A DNA stretch of 64,000 nt from Arcticibacter sp041902385 (GCF_041902385.1 NZ_CP169244.1:124001-188000), one strand, 5' to 3'. Counted from the stretch's first letter, positions 1 to 9,081 are shown. The notes: a model not told the origin generated them from the letters alone. Numbers and translations: made by a program.

Positions 1-704
1 TTTCTGAAAGAGGGCTTGACGTGTTTATGCAGGATGTGGCGCTGCTTACCAACGATGATAACGATAAGAATCCGGATGCCGATACGGTATCTCTCATGAC
101 GATCCACTCGGCAAAGGGACTGGAATTCCCCCACGTATTCGTGGTTGGTCTGGAAGAAAACCTGTTTCCTTCACAGATGTCATTAAATTCGCGATCAGAC
201 CTGGAAGAGGAACGACGTCTTTTTTATGTTGCTATTACCCGAGCTGAGAAAAAGCTTACTCTTTCTTATGCTACGTCCAGATACCGTTGGGGTAATCTCA
301 CCAGTTGCGAGCCCAGCCGCTTTCTTGACGAGATTGACGCTAAATATCTGGAGCTTGAATTCCGCCCGCAGGCTAAGCCTGCAGAAAAAAATCCATTCTT
401 TGATAACGAAAGAACGGCCTGGACCAGGAAGACTGACGCTGATGCCTTTTCAAAGCCGAAGCCAGCGAGCGCGCAAAAAACGACGGCAATCCTGCCGAAG
501 GCACATGTTCCTAGTCCCGGCTTTGCTCCCTCTGACACGTCTAATCTCCAGGTAGGCATGGAAGTAGAGCACGAAAGATTCGGTTTTGGTAAGGTAATTA
601 ATCTTGAAGGCTCAAAACCCGATATTAAGGCCACTATTTTCTTTAAAGAATTGGGACAGAAGCAACTTTTGCTTAAATTTGCAAAACTTCGTATTGTAAC
701 TTAA
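1..704 (+). CDS. UvrD/PcrA-type ATP-dependent DNA helicase, C-terminal part (5' truncated by window)
   Basis: The reading frame is open from the first bases of the window, so only about the last 233 codons are present. Superfamily 1 helicases of this kind unwind DNA 3'-5' in repair and replication restart. The visible part carries late helicase motifs: TIHSAKGLEF (motif V region), a VGLEENLFP stretch, and EERRLFYVAITRA (motif VI with its ATP-contacting arginine). The tail is poorly conserved and ends in a small beta domain (VGMEVEHERFGFGKV ... LLLKFAKLRIV) typical of the PcrA/UvrD C terminus, which contacts RNA polymerase in PcrA. Walker A is outside the window, so I cannot tell PcrA from a UvrD paralogue. 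Confidence 0.93.
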   Translation, partial: SERGLDVFMQDVALLTNDDNDKNPDADTVSLMTIHSAKGLEFPHVFVVGLEENLFPSQMSLNSRSDLEEERRLFYVAITRAEKKLTLSYATSRYRWGNLTSCEPSRFLDEIDAKYLELEFRPQAKPAEKNPFFDNERTAWTRKTDADAFSKPKPASAQKTTAILPKAHVPSPGFAPSDTSNLQVGMEVEHERFGFGKVINLEGSKPDIKATIFFKELGQKQLLLKFAKLRIVT

Positions 705-760
705 ACTTCCTGATGCAAAAAGCATTTATATAGGAAGCGCTCCCCGAAAACAGAAAATAA

Positions 761-1429
761 ATGACATTTGACTATAACACTACAAGGAGAAAACTGATCC
801 TTGCTGAATACGGCAGAAATGTACAGAACATGGTCGCCTACATCTGCGACTTGCCGACGAAGGAAGAAAGGAACAGACATGCACAGGTCGTGATTGACCT
901 CATGGGCTTCCTGAATCCGCACCTTAGAGACGTTGCTGATTTCAAGCACAAGCTTTGGGATCACCTTCACATCATATCCGATTTTAAAATAGACGTTGAC
1001 TCGCCCTATCCGAAGCCATCCCCGGATGCTATTCACCTGAGGCCGGAGCCCCTGGGATACCCACAGCGCCGCATCAGGTACAAACATTACGGCAAGACGA
1101 TCGAGATTATGATCGAGCGCGCAAAAGCCATCGATGAACCAGAAAGGCGCCAGCAAATGGTAGAGTCGATCGCCAACTTTATGAAAATGGCCTATGTCAC
1201 CTGGAACAAGGACTCAGTGGCTGATGAAACGATCATCAGCGACCTCAGAGAGCTTTCACATGGCGAACTGAACCTTGAAGACAACGTGAACCTGACCAAG
1301 GTAGAGGTAAGACCTAACGCGCCCGGCGTGCGCCAGAAGAACGTGACTCAGAAGACAAATAACCAGAACGGAAAGAACAACAGGCAGAACAAGATTAACA
1401 GGCCCAAAAACAACGGTAAAAGATATTAA
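761..1429 (+). CDS. DUF4290 domain-containing protein
   Basis: This 222-residue protein matches the Bacteroidota-specific DUF4290 family from memory (start MTFDYNTTRRKLILAEYGRN, and a YPKPSPDAIHLRP stretch). The function is unknown. The body is mostly charged helix. The last 40 residues are a low-complexity basic tail rich in Asn, Lys, Gln and Arg, which suggests nucleic-acid or ribosome contact, though that is inference. It lies 56 bp after the helicase and 74 bp before murA. A terminator-like hairpin separates it from murA. The DUF4290-murA order is, to my knowledge, common in this phylum. Confidence 0.9.
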   Translation: MTFDYNTTRRKLILAEYGRNVQNMVAYICDLPTKEERNRHAQVVIDLMGFLNPHLRDVADFKHKLWDHLHIISDFKIDVDSPYPKPSPDAIHLRPEPLGYPQRRIRYKHYGKTIEIMIERAKAIDEPERRQQMVESIANFMKMAYVTWNKDSVADETIISDLRELSHGELNLEDNVNLTKVEVRPNAPGVRQKNVTQKTNNQNGKNNRQNKINRPKNNGKRY

Positions 1430-1436
1430 TAAGAAC

Positions 1437-1486
1437 AAAAAGGCTGGCGGGGCATAATTCACTGTTATGTTCTTACAGCCTTTTTT
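1437..1486 (+). terminator. Intrinsic terminator after DUF4290 gene
   Basis: AAAAGGCTG (from 1438) can pair with CAGCCTTTT (from 1476), and the right arm runs into a T6 tract. The hairpin begins 8 nt after the DUF4290 stop codon and ends 17 nt before the murA start. Overlapping AAGAACA (1431-1437) and TGTTCTT (1468-1474) could form a competing stem. Confidence 0.7.
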
Positions 1487-1503
1487 CTTTGATATGATTT
1501 AAC

Positions 1504-2829
1504 ATGAATGCATTCGAAATTAACGGAGGGAAACCTCTCAAGGGCGAAATTATTCCCCAGGGAGCCAAAAACGAAGCCCTTCAGGTGATCTCTGCTGTCC
1601 TTTTAACAGAAGAAAAGGTAACGATCAGCAATGTACCCGACATAAAAGACGTCAATAAGCTTATAGAACTTCTCGGGGATCTGGGCGTCACGATCGAGCA
1701 TCTGAATAAAGACACCTACTCGTTCCAGGCCAAAAACATCAATCTTGATTTCTTCACATCTGAGCAATTTAAGTCAAAAGGCGGAAGCCTGCGTGGATCT
1801 ATCATGATAGTGGGACCGCTTCTTGCCCGATTTGGCAAGGCCGCAATCCCGAAGCCGGGTGGTGATAAAATTGGAAGACGCAGGCTCGACACGCATTTTC
1901 TCGGCTTTGAAAAGCTCGGCGCCAAGTTTATCTTCAACCCGGAAACTAACTTCTTTAACGTTGATGCGAGCGAGCTAAGGGGCACTTATATCCTCCTTGA
2001 TGAGGCATCGGTTACGGGCACAGCCAACGTCATTATGGCCGCAGTGCTTGCAACTGGCACCACTACCATCTATAACGCTGCCTGTGAGCCCTACATTCAG
2101 CAGCTTTGCAAAATGCTTAACAGAATGGGCGCCAGGATCTCCGGCATTGGCTCTAACCTTCTTAGTATTGAAGGAGTCAAAACACTTGGAGGCACTGATC
2201 ACCGTTTGCTTCCCGACATGATTGAGATCGGATCGTTCATAGGGCTGGCAGCTATGACAGGCTCTGAAATAACGATCAAGGACGTTCAATATAAGGAGCT
2301 GGGTATCATCCCCGAAGTCTTCAAACGCCTGGGCATCAAACTAGAACTCCGCGGCGACGACATTTTTATCCCCGCCCAGGAACACTATCAGATCGAAACG
2401 TTTATCGATGGGTCCATCCTTACCGTTGCAGATGCTCCCTGGCCCGGATTTACTCCTGACTTGCTTAGCATCATCCTGGTGGTAGCCACTCAGGCCCGCG
2501 GAAATGTGATGATTCATCAGAAGATGTTTGAAAGTCGCCTTTTCTTTGTAGACAAGCTGATTGATATGGGAGCCCAGATCATTCTTTGCGATCCGCATCG
2601 CGCCACTGTAATTGGCCTCGATAAGCAGGTACAACTAAGAGGGATAGAAATGACATCCCCTGACATCAGGGCTGGCGTCTCGTTATTGATAGCGGCTCTT
2701 TCTGCCAACGGCAAGTCCGTCATTCACAACATCGAACAAATAGAACGGGGGTATCAGGATATTGACATCCGTCTCCGTGCCCTCGGAGCAGACATAAAGC
2801 GAATTAATGCGCTGCCCAAGTCGCACTAA
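1504..2829 (+). CDS. murA: UDP-N-acetylglucosamine 1-carboxyvinyltransferase (MurA) with Asp in place of the catalytic Cys
   Basis: MurA transfers enolpyruvate from PEP to UDP-GlcNAc, the first committed step of peptidoglycan synthesis in the cytoplasm. At 441 residues it is slightly longer than the common length of about 420. The N-terminal KNEAL motif (KN at 22-23) fits the family's UDP-GlcNAc-binding site. The active-site loop, which in E. coli reads PGGCAIG with Cys115, here reads PGGDKIGRRRLDTH, so the general acid position is Asp121 (codon 1864-1866). In other bacteria Cys-to-Asp at this position keeps enzyme activity but prevents covalent attack by fosfomycin. The gene follows DUF4290 and is closed by a strong bidirectional hairpin at 2914-2959. 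Confidence 0.96.
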   Translation: MNAFEINGGKPLKGEIIPQGAKNEALQVISAVLLTEEKVTISNVPDIKDVNKLIELLGDLGVTIEHLNKDTYSFQAKNINLDFFTSEQFKSKGGSLRGSIMIVGPLLARFGKAAIPKPGGDKIGRRRLDTHFLGFEKLGAKFIFNPETNFFNVDASELRGTYILLDEASVTGTANVIMAAVLATGTTTIYNAACEPYIQQLCKMLNRMGARISGIGSNLLSIEGVKTLGGTDHRLLPDMIEIGSFIGLAAMTGSEITIKDVQYKELGIIPEVFKRLGIKLELRGDDIFIPAQEHYQIETFIDGSILTVADAPWPGFTPDLLSIILVVATQARGNVMIHQKMFESRLFFVDKLIDMGAQIILCDPHRATVIGLDKQVQLRGIEMTSPDIRAGVSLLIAALSANGKSVIHNIEQIERGYQDIDIRLRALGADIKRINALPKSH

Positions 2830-2881
2830 ATAAAACATTCGCGCGCTAAAGCTCTCAAATGGGGATCAAAGCTGCTTGAAT

Positions 2882-2959
2882 GTTCTTTGTTGCCTTCAAA
2901 GAACAAATATCACAAAAAAAGAGGCTGTCTTATTAGTCAATAAGTTCAGCCTCTTTTTT
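2882..2959. terminator. Two hairpins, the second a bidirectional terminator between murA and the convergent synthase gene
   Basis: The first hairpin is GTTCTTTG (2882-2889) with CAAAGAAC (2897-2904). The second has an A7 tract followed by GAGGCTG (2914-2927), pairing with CAGCCTC followed by T6 (2947-2959) across a 19-nt loop. A-tract and T-tract flank the stem on opposite sides, so it can end transcripts from either direction, as expected between convergent genes. Confidence 0.85.
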
Positions 2960-3081
2960 CTTTACTTCGGCGACCCTTTTCGAATCACGACCTCCCTCTT
3001 TACCATCCGGGAAGTAAATACTTCAAATAACATTGAGTCCTGTCCACAGCAAACTACGTCTGTGCAACAGATCGGCGTTCG

Positions 3082-4443
3082 CTATACCGACATTGCATTA
3101 ATAATGTCGAACTGAGTTATAATCTCAAGCCTTCCATACTCGTCTTCCACCAGCACGGCCGTATTCTCCTTATTAATCATCGATGAGATCTTGTCAATGG
3201 AGGTCTCAAGATCGACAAAAGGAAATGATTTCGTCATAATTGCTTCCACCTTCGCTGATTTCATCCCCGGATTTTCCAGAAGCGAGCTTAAAATATCACT
3301 TTCTGTTATCTTTCCAGCCACTTTGCCATGCTGAGTAACAGGAATTTGCGAGATATTGAGCATCTTAAGGGTATTAATAGCCTCAAGCACAGTCTTGTCT
3401 GAGTCGATTGTTATAATCTCCTGCGGCTCTCTTCTTGAAAGAATTGACCGGGCCGTAAGCTTTTCATCCTTTAAGAAACCTCTTTCGCGCAGCCAGTCCT
3501 CATTGTACATTTTAGCAAGGTAACGGGTACCATGGTCATGGACGATAACGACGACAAGGTCGTCTTCCTTCAGCTGATCCTTGAGCTGAAGCAAACCGGC
3601 TATTGAGGCGCCGGTAGAATTCCCGGCAAAGATCCCTTCTCTCCTTGCAATTTCCCGGGTCATCAGCGCCGCATCTTTGTCAGTCACCTTCTCAAAATGG
3701 TCGATCACCGAGAAGTCAACGTTTTGAGGTAGAAAATCCTCTCCTATCCCCTCTGTGATGTACGGGTAAATTTCATCCTTATCAAAAACCCCGGTCTCCT
3801 TGTATTTTTTGAATACAGAACCATAGGTATCGATACCCCATATCTTGATATTCGGATTTTTCTCCTTTAAATACCTGCCGGCTCCCGAAATCGTCCCTCC
3901 GGTACCAACCCCAACCACGAGGTGTGTAATCTTGCCTTCCGTCTGCTCCCAGATTTCCGGGCCGGTTTGCTCATAATTTGCTTTGGAGTTGGAAAGATTG
4001 TCATACTGGTTGGCTTTCCAGGAGTTGGGAACCTCCCGCTGAAGCCTCGAAGATACCGAGTAGTAAGAACGCGGGTCCTCAGGTTCAACATTGGTAGGGC
4101 AAACGATCACCTCTGCCCCAAAGGCTCTTAAAGCATCAATTTTCTCCTTCGACTGCTTATCGGTTGTGGTAAAGATACACTTGTAGCCCTTGATCACGGC
4201 CGCAATAGCCAGCCCCATCCCCGTATTGCCCGAGGTCCCTTCTATAATTGTTCCTCCTGGCTTTAAATGACCGGCTCTTTCTGCATCTTCAATCATCTGC
4301 AATGCCATCCGGTCCTTTATAGAGTTCCCGGGATTGACAGTTTCAATCTTTGCCAGTACAGTGGCCTTTACTTCTCTTGTTATTCTATTAAGCTTTACAA
4401 GAGGCGTATTGCCAATCGTTTCCAGAATGTTGTTATACCACAT
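3082..4443 (-). CDS. Cystathionine beta-synthase / cysteine synthase with C-terminal CBS domain pair
   Basis: This PLP-dependent beta-family enzyme condenses serine or O-acetylserine with homocysteine or sulfide. I start it at MWYNNILETIGNTPLVKLN (453 codons). A longer frame begins 10 codons upstream, but those residues are hydrophobic and not family-like. The catalytic domain covers about residues 1-320: NPGNSIKDRMA holds the PLP lysine, and EGTSGNTG and VGVGTGGTISG are the substrate and phosphate loops. The C-terminal 110 residues form two CBS motifs (ILSRREPQEIITIDSDKTVLE and VEAIMTKSFPFVDLETS), which usually sense adenosyl ligands. This architecture is that of cystathionine beta-synthase, but many Bacteroidota copies are annotated as cysteine synthase. 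The sequence alone does not decide. Confidence 0.9.
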   Translation of the reverse strand: MWYNNILETIGNTPLVKLNRITREVKATVLAKIETVNPGNSIKDRMALQMIEDAERAGHLKPGGTIIEGTSGNTGMGLAIAAVIKGYKCIFTTTDKQSKEKIDALRAFGAEVIVCPTNVEPEDPRSYYSVSSRLQREVPNSWKANQYDNLSNSKANYEQTGPEIWEQTEGKITHLVVGVGTGGTISGAGRYLKEKNPNIKIWGIDTYGSVFKKYKETGVFDKDEIYPYITEGIGEDFLPQNVDFSVIDHFEKVTDKDAALMTREIARREGIFAGNSTGASIAGLLQLKDQLKEDDLVVVIVHDHGTRYLAKMYNEDWLRERGFLKDEKLTARSILSRREPQEIITIDSDKTVLEAINTLKMLNISQIPVTQHGKVAGKITESDILSSLLENPGMKSAKVEAIMTKSFPFVDLETSIDKISSMINKENTAVLVEDEYGRLEIITQFDIINAMSV

Positions 4444-4492
4444 ATTAACAAAAATAGAAATTAAAACGAGCAATCCTACGGGCAGTAGTCCC

Positions 4493-5356
4493 CTAGAACT
4501 TAAGGTGCTTCACAGTCAGGCCGTTATTGATCAGCTGTTCGAGCGAGTCAATTCCTACCCGGAGATGCGTTTCCACGTATTTCTCAGTAACACGGGAGTC
4601 ACTTTCTGCCGTCTTTACTCCTTCCGGAATCATAGGCTGATCCGATACGAGCAGCAATGCACCTGTCGGAATTTTATTTGCAAAACCTGCGGTAAAAATA
4701 GTAGCTGTTTCCATGTCTACAGCCATTGCACGCAGCGACTTCAGATATCTTTTAAACTCTTTATCATGCTCCCAAACACGCCGGTTAGTAGTATAGACGG
4801 TGCCGGTCCAATAGTCGCGCGAATGATCTCTGATTGTTGTTGAGATCGCTTTCTGCAGGGCAAAGGCCGGTAATGCCGGAACCTCGGCAGGCAGGTAGTC
4901 GTTTGACGTACCTTCGCCGCGGATAGCAGCAATTGGAAGGATCAGGTCCCCGATGCTGTTTTTCTTTTTAAGGCCGCCACACTTTCCCAGGAAGAGCACC
5001 GCCTTGGGATGTATAGCACTGAGCAGGTCCATAGTAGTTGCAGCAAGGGGACTTCCCATACCGAAGTTAATGATCGTGATACCGGCTGCCGACACACTCT
5101 GCATGGGCTTATCAAGACCCATGATGGGGGCATTGTTGTGCCATTCGGAGAAGAGCTGCAGATACTTGGAGAAGTTAGTCAGCAATATAAAATCCGTAAA
5201 CTGATCCAAAGGCCTGCCCGTGTAGCGGGGAAGCCAGTTCGTCACAATTTCCTCTTTGGTTTTTAGTCCTTTCTTCACAGGTGATTCCACTTCCTTCACC
5301 TTTTGTGCATTCTCAACAATTCCTGTATCTTTCTTTACTTCTTTTTCTTCATTCAT
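4493..5356 (-). CDS. AMP nucleosidase
   Basis: AMP nucleosidase hydrolyses AMP to adenine and ribose 5-phosphate, controlling adenylate pools. I start it at MNEEKEVKKDTGIV (287 aa). The first 40 residues are charged and unconserved. The core has the nucleoside-phosphorylase fold: INFGMGSPLAATTMDLL, VLFLGKCGGLK (phosphate/ribose loop), and AVDMETATIFTAGF, the conserved purine-ribose contact. The final acid in LLLVSDQPMIPEG takes the place of the family's catalytic Asp. It lies 52 bp downstream of clpX, across a terminator hairpin, so it probably has its own promoter or depends on read-through. Confidence 0.9.
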   Translation of the reverse strand: MNEEKEVKKDTGIVENAQKVKEVESPVKKGLKTKEEIVTNWLPRYTGRPLDQFTDFILLTNFSKYLQLFSEWHNNAPIMGLDKPMQSVSAAGITIINFGMGSPLAATTMDLLSAIHPKAVLFLGKCGGLKKKNSIGDLILPIAAIRGEGTSNDYLPAEVPALPAFALQKAISTTIRDHSRDYWTGTVYTTNRRVWEHDKEFKRYLKSLRAMAVDMETATIFTAGFANKIPTGALLLVSDQPMIPEGVKTAESDSRVTEKYVETHLRVGIDSLEQLINNGLTVKHLKF

Positions 5357-5384
5357 AATGTTTGTTTTTTGGGGATACAAAAAA

Positions 5385-5402
5385 CCCCGAATTTCTTCGG
5401 GG
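5385..5402 (-). terminator. Intrinsic terminator after clpX
   Basis: On the minus strand, CCCCGAA pairs with TTCGGGG across a 4-nt loop and is followed at once by a T6 run. It begins 6 nt past the clpX stop codon. Confidence 0.9.
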
Positions 5403-5408
5403 CTTCTT

Positions 5409-6649
5409 TTATGCAACTTTCAGTTTCTTTATGTCCGACTTGGCGAACTTATCAACCGCATAATCGAGCGTAATATACAGCTCCTTCCCATGCTGCTTGT
5501 CCGACGGAATATCAAACATCGCATCTATCATGATCGCTTCGCAGATCGACCTAAGTCCCCGGGCTCCCAGCTTGAACTCCATTGCCTTGTCGACGATAAA
5601 CTCCAGAACTTCCTTCTCATACTCAAGCTTGATTCCTTCATAGTCAAACAGCTTCTTATACTGTCTGATCAGTGAGTTCTTCGGCTCGGTCAAGATGTTC
5701 AGCAGCGCCTCGCGGTCAAGCGGATTAAGATGAGTAATAACCGGCAGACGGCCGATCAGCTCAGGGATTAAACCAAATGACCGAAGGTCCTGAGGAGTAA
5801 TATACTTGTAAAGGTTCTTGAGGTCGATGTCCACATCTTCCTTTTTCACCTTATACCCTACAGTCTGAGTCCTCAGCCGGTTTGCAATCTTCTTTTCGAT
5901 GCCATCAAACGCCCCCCCGCAGATAAAGAGAATGTTGTTTGTATTCACGGCAATCATCTTCTGGTCAGGATGCTTACGTCCTCCCTGCGGAGGTACATTT
6001 ACAATTGTTCCTTCCAGGATCTTAAGAAGTGCCTGCTGAACCCCTCACCTGAAACATCTCTGGTTATCGAAGGATTATCACTTTTTCTGGCAATCTTGTC
6101 CACTTCATCGATGTAGACTATTCCCCGCTCTGCAGCAGCAACGTCATAATCCGCTGCCTGAAGCAAACGCGTCAGGATGCTTTCTACGTCCTCACCCACA
6201 TACCCTGCCTCTGTTAAAACAGTAGCATCACAGATACAGAAGGGAACGTGAAGTATCTTTGCTACAGTTTTAGCAAGCAAAGTCTTACCAGTACCCGTTT
6301 CACCTACCATGATGATGTTCGATTTTTCAATCTCAACCTCATCCTTCTCCACTTTCTGATTGAGCCTCTTGTAGTGATTATAAACCGCAACAGAAAGAAC
6401 CTTCTTGGCATCATCCTGACCGATCACATACTGATCGAGATGGTTTTTAATTTCAAGAGGCTTCATTAATGTGAGAGCAGACTGGGTAGTCTTGTTCTTC
6501 CGGGTAGATAGTTCTTCTGCCAATATCTGGTTCGCCTGGGCGACACATCTATCGCAGATATGAGCATCGAGTCCGGCAATAAGCATTAACGTATCCTGCT
6601 TGCCTGCTCCACAAAAAGAGCACTTAATATCTTTTGAACTTTTACTCAT
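5409..6649 (-). CDS. clpX: ATP-dependent Clp protease ATP-binding subunit ClpX (one frameshift)
   Basis: ClpX is the AAA+ unfoldase that feeds substrates to ClpP. The N-terminal half (from MSKSSKDIKC) has the zinc-binding domain with CSFC and CDRC pairs, Walker A GETGTGKT, and Walker B IVYIDEVDKIA. The frame breaks at the C4 run 6041-6044: RDVSGEG should continue VQQALLKILEG, but the written frame gives FSRHFLRS. Adding one G restores a normal 413-residue ClpX through GLIPELIGRLPV and the sensor-2 motif GARGLRS. A loss in such a central gene is more likely a sequencing error than a real mutation. The start overlaps the clpP stop by 8 bp, indicating a clpP-clpX operon. Confidence 0.95.
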
Positions 6650-7346
6650 TGTTTCCCTTGTTTTCGCCAAGGACTTCGTCAATCATTCCGAATTCTTTAG
6701 CTTCACTTGCAATCATCCAATAATCCCTGTCTGAAGCGTCGTGAACCTTCTGATATTCCTGGCCAGTATGGCTCGAAATAATCTCATAAAGCTCACGCTT
6801 CAACTTCAATATCTCACGCGCTGTGATTTCAATGTCAGAAGCCTGTCCCTGTACTCCACCCAAAGGCTGGTGGATCATCACTCTTGAATGAGATAAAGCC
6901 GCCCGCTTTCCAGCAGCTCCTGCACATAAGAGCACTGCGGCCATTGAGGCTGCCATCCCCGTACATATTGTAGCTACGTCAGGTGTGATGTACTGCATGG
7001 TATCGTAAATTCCCAGTCCCGCGTAAACAGAACCTCCGGGAGAATTTACATAGATCTGAATATCACGTTTTGCGTCAGTAGACTGGAGGAACAACAGCTG
7101 AGCCTGAATGATGTTCGCATTTGAATCGTAAATAGCGTCTCCAAGGAAAATGATGCGGTCCATCATCAATCTTGAGAAAACATCCATCTGAGCCACGTTG
7201 AGCTGGCGCTCTTCGATGATATAGGGAGTCATTGACATGGGAAGAGCATTCTTCTCAACCCGCGCAATGAAGCTGTCTACATGCTGACTGCCAATGCGGT
7301 GATGTTTTACTGCGTATTTACGAAACTCGTTTTTGTCAATATTCAT
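6642..7346 (-). CDS. clpP: ATP-dependent Clp protease proteolytic subunit ClpP
   Basis: This is the serine protease subunit of the Clp machine, which forms the tetradecameric chamber that degrades unfolded proteins. Its 234 residues include an N-terminal extension of about 35. The catalytic triad is visible: Ser in TGMAASMAAVLL, His in SRVMIHQPLGG, and Asp in HDASDRDYWM. The oligomer contact region DRIIFLGDAI and the substrate-binding YVNSPGGSVYAGLGIYD are intact. It overlaps clpX by 8 bp. Trigger factor lies upstream, separated by a 106-bp gap containing a long inverted repeat. The order tig-clpP-clpX is a classical chaperone/protease cluster. Confidence 0.97.
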   Translation of the reverse strand: MNIDKNEFRKYAVKHHRIGSQHVDSFIARVEKNALPMSMTPYIIEERQLNVAQMDVFSRLMMDRIIFLGDAIYDSNANIIQAQLLFLQSTDAKRDIQIYVNSPGGSVYAGLGIYDTMQYITPDVATICTGMAASMAAVLLCAGAAGKRAALSHSRVMIHQPLGGVQGQASDIEITAREILKLKRELYEIISSHTGQEYQKVHDASDRDYWMIASEAKEFGMIDEVLGENKGNNE

Positions 7347-7387
7347 TAGATTAAAAGTTATATGGTTACTAAGTTAAATCAAATCAA

Positions 7388-7432
7388 GTACAAGCCAGTA
7401 AGAATTGTGTAAAAGAATACTGGCTTAAGTAC
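7388..7432 (-). promoter_or_regulatory. Inverted repeat in the tig-clpP gap
   Basis: GTAC plus AAGCCAGTA (7388-7400) pairs with TACTGGCTT then AA then GTAC (7418-7432). That is a 13-bp stem with a 2-nt bulge and a 17-nt loop. On the transcribed strand it lies between the tig stop and the clpP start and is followed by a weak, T-rich stretch without a true U-tract. It could be a leaky tig terminator, an mRNA processing site or an operator for clpP. Confidence 0.45.
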
Positions 7433-7452
7433 CTACTTATAACCAATATCTT

Positions 7453-8799
7453 TTAATTCAGTTCAAGAAACTTGTTATATTCTATTTCCTTCTTATCTAA
7501 GGTAATCACTGTTTTAAGGAAGTCGAGAACCTTCAACGTTTTTACCTCTTCAAATATTTTATTTGCGTTTTCTTTGTTTTGTAAAAACTGCACAGCGTAC
7601 TGAGCAAGCTGATCTTCAGGAAGCGGCTGAGGGCTGTACATTTTGAACTGAGCGTCAAGCCTTTGCTTCGCAGTCTCAAAAACATCTTCGTATTTGATTT
7701 CGAGACTATTTTCCTTCATGATCTTGTTCTCAATAAGAGTCCACTTCAGATTCCTGGCAAAATCAGCGTATCCCTTGTCCAGCTCTTCCTCTGTCAGATT
7801 CTGATTCGTCGCCTTTAACCAACGCTTCAAAAATTCGTCAGGCAGTTCAAGATTATACTTTTGCAGGCCAAAGCTTACCATGTCGTTATGGAGCTTCTGA
7901 TCAGCATTCTGAACCATCATTGCTTCCAGTTCACCCTTCACCTTTTCACGGAACTCCTCTTCGGTCTTCACCACCTCTGGTCCGAAAAGCTTGTCAAAAA
8001 ACTCCTGATTTAAATCCGCCTCTTCAAGGCGATTTACGTTTTTCACGGTCAGCCTGAAGGATGATTTCAGGTCTTTAGCATCGTCTTCGCTGATACCCAA
8101 AACACGGGAGATCTGAAAAGCGTCGCCTTCAAAAGCTTTCTGCAGGTCAACCACCACTTCATCATCTTTTTTCAACCCGATCAGTGACTTCTTCACTTCC
8201 TCATCTTTTACCAGATCAAGACGAACAGATGCGGTATTGCTGATACCACCATCAAAAACAGAACCATCAGGTGCAAGCTGCGTCAATTCGGAATAAAGGA
8301 CATCATCATCTGACGAAACTTCCGGATTTGTCATTTTGCCATAGCTTTTTCTCAGGTTCTTAATCCTTGACTCTAAGGTCTCGGTGTCAATCTTGATATC
8401 ATAGTATGGTAAAGTATCAGCAGAAGAAAAGTCGAGTGTAAACTCAGGCGCTAACCCCAGTTCGTACTCAAACTCAAACTCGTCGTTATAATCCCAGTTA
8501 AACTCCTTGCTTTCATCCACTTTAGGCAGCGGCTGTCCAAGGACGTCGAGATTATTATCAGTTATATAACTATTAAGAGAATCATTCAGAAGGTTATTAA
8601 TCTCATCAACAAGGATGCTTTTACCATACATCTTCTTGATATGTGATGCAGGTACCATTCCCGGTCTAAAACCTGGAAGTTTAGCTTTCTTTGCCTGGTT
8701 CTTAATCGCCTTCTCAACCCTTTCGCGGTAGTCTTCCGGATTAATGCTTACTTTAACTACTGAGTTTAGGTTATCAATTTTCTCTTGTGTGATATTCAT
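7453..8799 (-). CDS. tig: Trigger factor, ribosome-associated chaperone
   Basis: Trigger factor binds nascent chains at the ribosomal exit tunnel. The 448-residue protein begins MNITQEKIDNLNSVVKVSIN and carries the ribosome-docking signature in the form GFRPGMVPASHIKKMYG. The usual motif is GFRxGKxP, so Met replaces the usual Lys, as I recall for Bacteroidota. The middle FKBP-like domain (about 150-250) lacks an obvious peptidyl-prolyl isomerase consensus. The C-terminal half is the helical chaperone arm. It is the first gene after tRNA-Leu and is followed by clpP-clpX on the same strand. Confidence 0.93.
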   Translation of the reverse strand: MNITQEKIDNLNSVVKVSINPEDYRERVEKAIKNQAKKAKLPGFRPGMVPASHIKKMYGKSILVDEINNLLNDSLNSYITDNNLDVLGQPLPKVDESKEFNWDYNDEFEFEYELGLAPEFTLDFSSADTLPYYDIKIDTETLESRIKNLRKSYGKMTNPEVSSDDDVLYSELTQLAPDGSVFDGGISNTASVRLDLVKDEEVKKSLIGLKKDDEVVVDLQKAFEGDAFQISRVLGISEDDAKDLKSSFRLTVKNVNRLEEADLNQEFFDKLFGPEVVKTEEEFREKVKGELEAMMVQNADQKLHNDMVSFGLQKYNLELPDEFLKRWLKATNQNLTEEELDKGYADFARNLKWTLIENKIMKENSLEIKYEDVFETAKQRLDAQFKMYSPQPLPEDQLAQYAVQFLQNKENANKIFEEVKTLKVLDFLKTVITLDKKEIEYNKFLELN

Positions 8800-8833
8800 T
8801 TTACGACTATTAGTTCATTAGTATCTATACAAA

Positions 8834-8860
8834 AATTCCCTCCGACCAGCGGAGGGAATT
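8834..8860 (-). terminator. Terminator after tRNA-Leu
   Basis: An 11-bp perfect inverted repeat (AATTCCCTCCG / CGGAGGGAATT) with a 5-nt loop begins 3 nt past the tRNA 3' end on the minus strand and is followed by a T-rich run. It sits 35 bp before the tig start. Confidence 0.85.
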
Positions 8861-8863
8861 ATG

Positions 8864-8945
8864 TGCGGAAGAAGGGACTCGAACCCCCACGCCTCTCGGC
8901 GCCAGATCCTAAGTCTGGTGCGGCTACCAATTACGCCACTTCCGC
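8864..8945 (-). tRNA. tRNA-Leu (anticodon TAG)
   Basis: Read on the minus strand, the acceptor arm is GCGGAAG pairing with CTTCCGC, with discriminator A. The anticodon stem CCAGA/TCTGG encloses the loop CTTAGGA, giving anticodon TAG (reads CUA leucine codons). A long variable arm (class II) and a standard T-arm GGTTCGAGTCC are present. The 3' CCA is not encoded. Confidence 0.95.
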
Positions 8946-9081
8946 ATTAGGATTAATTATTTTGGTCTGCAAAAGTACACTTAATACTTAAACTATCAAA
9001 TATTCGACCAAGAAATTCAAAAACTTTTCACCCCCAACCACCTATAACACTGACAAACAATAAATTATTTTTCCATTTCCA

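Noticed and set aside
5912..5918. C7 run in clpX as a tenth frameshift site
   Set aside because: The frame through it gives the correct ClpX sequence (FICGGAFDGI), so the run length is right.
6030..6050. Programmed frameshift in clpX
   Set aside because: No slippery heptamer with a downstream structure is seen, and similar single-base losses occur in seven other genes. Error is simpler.
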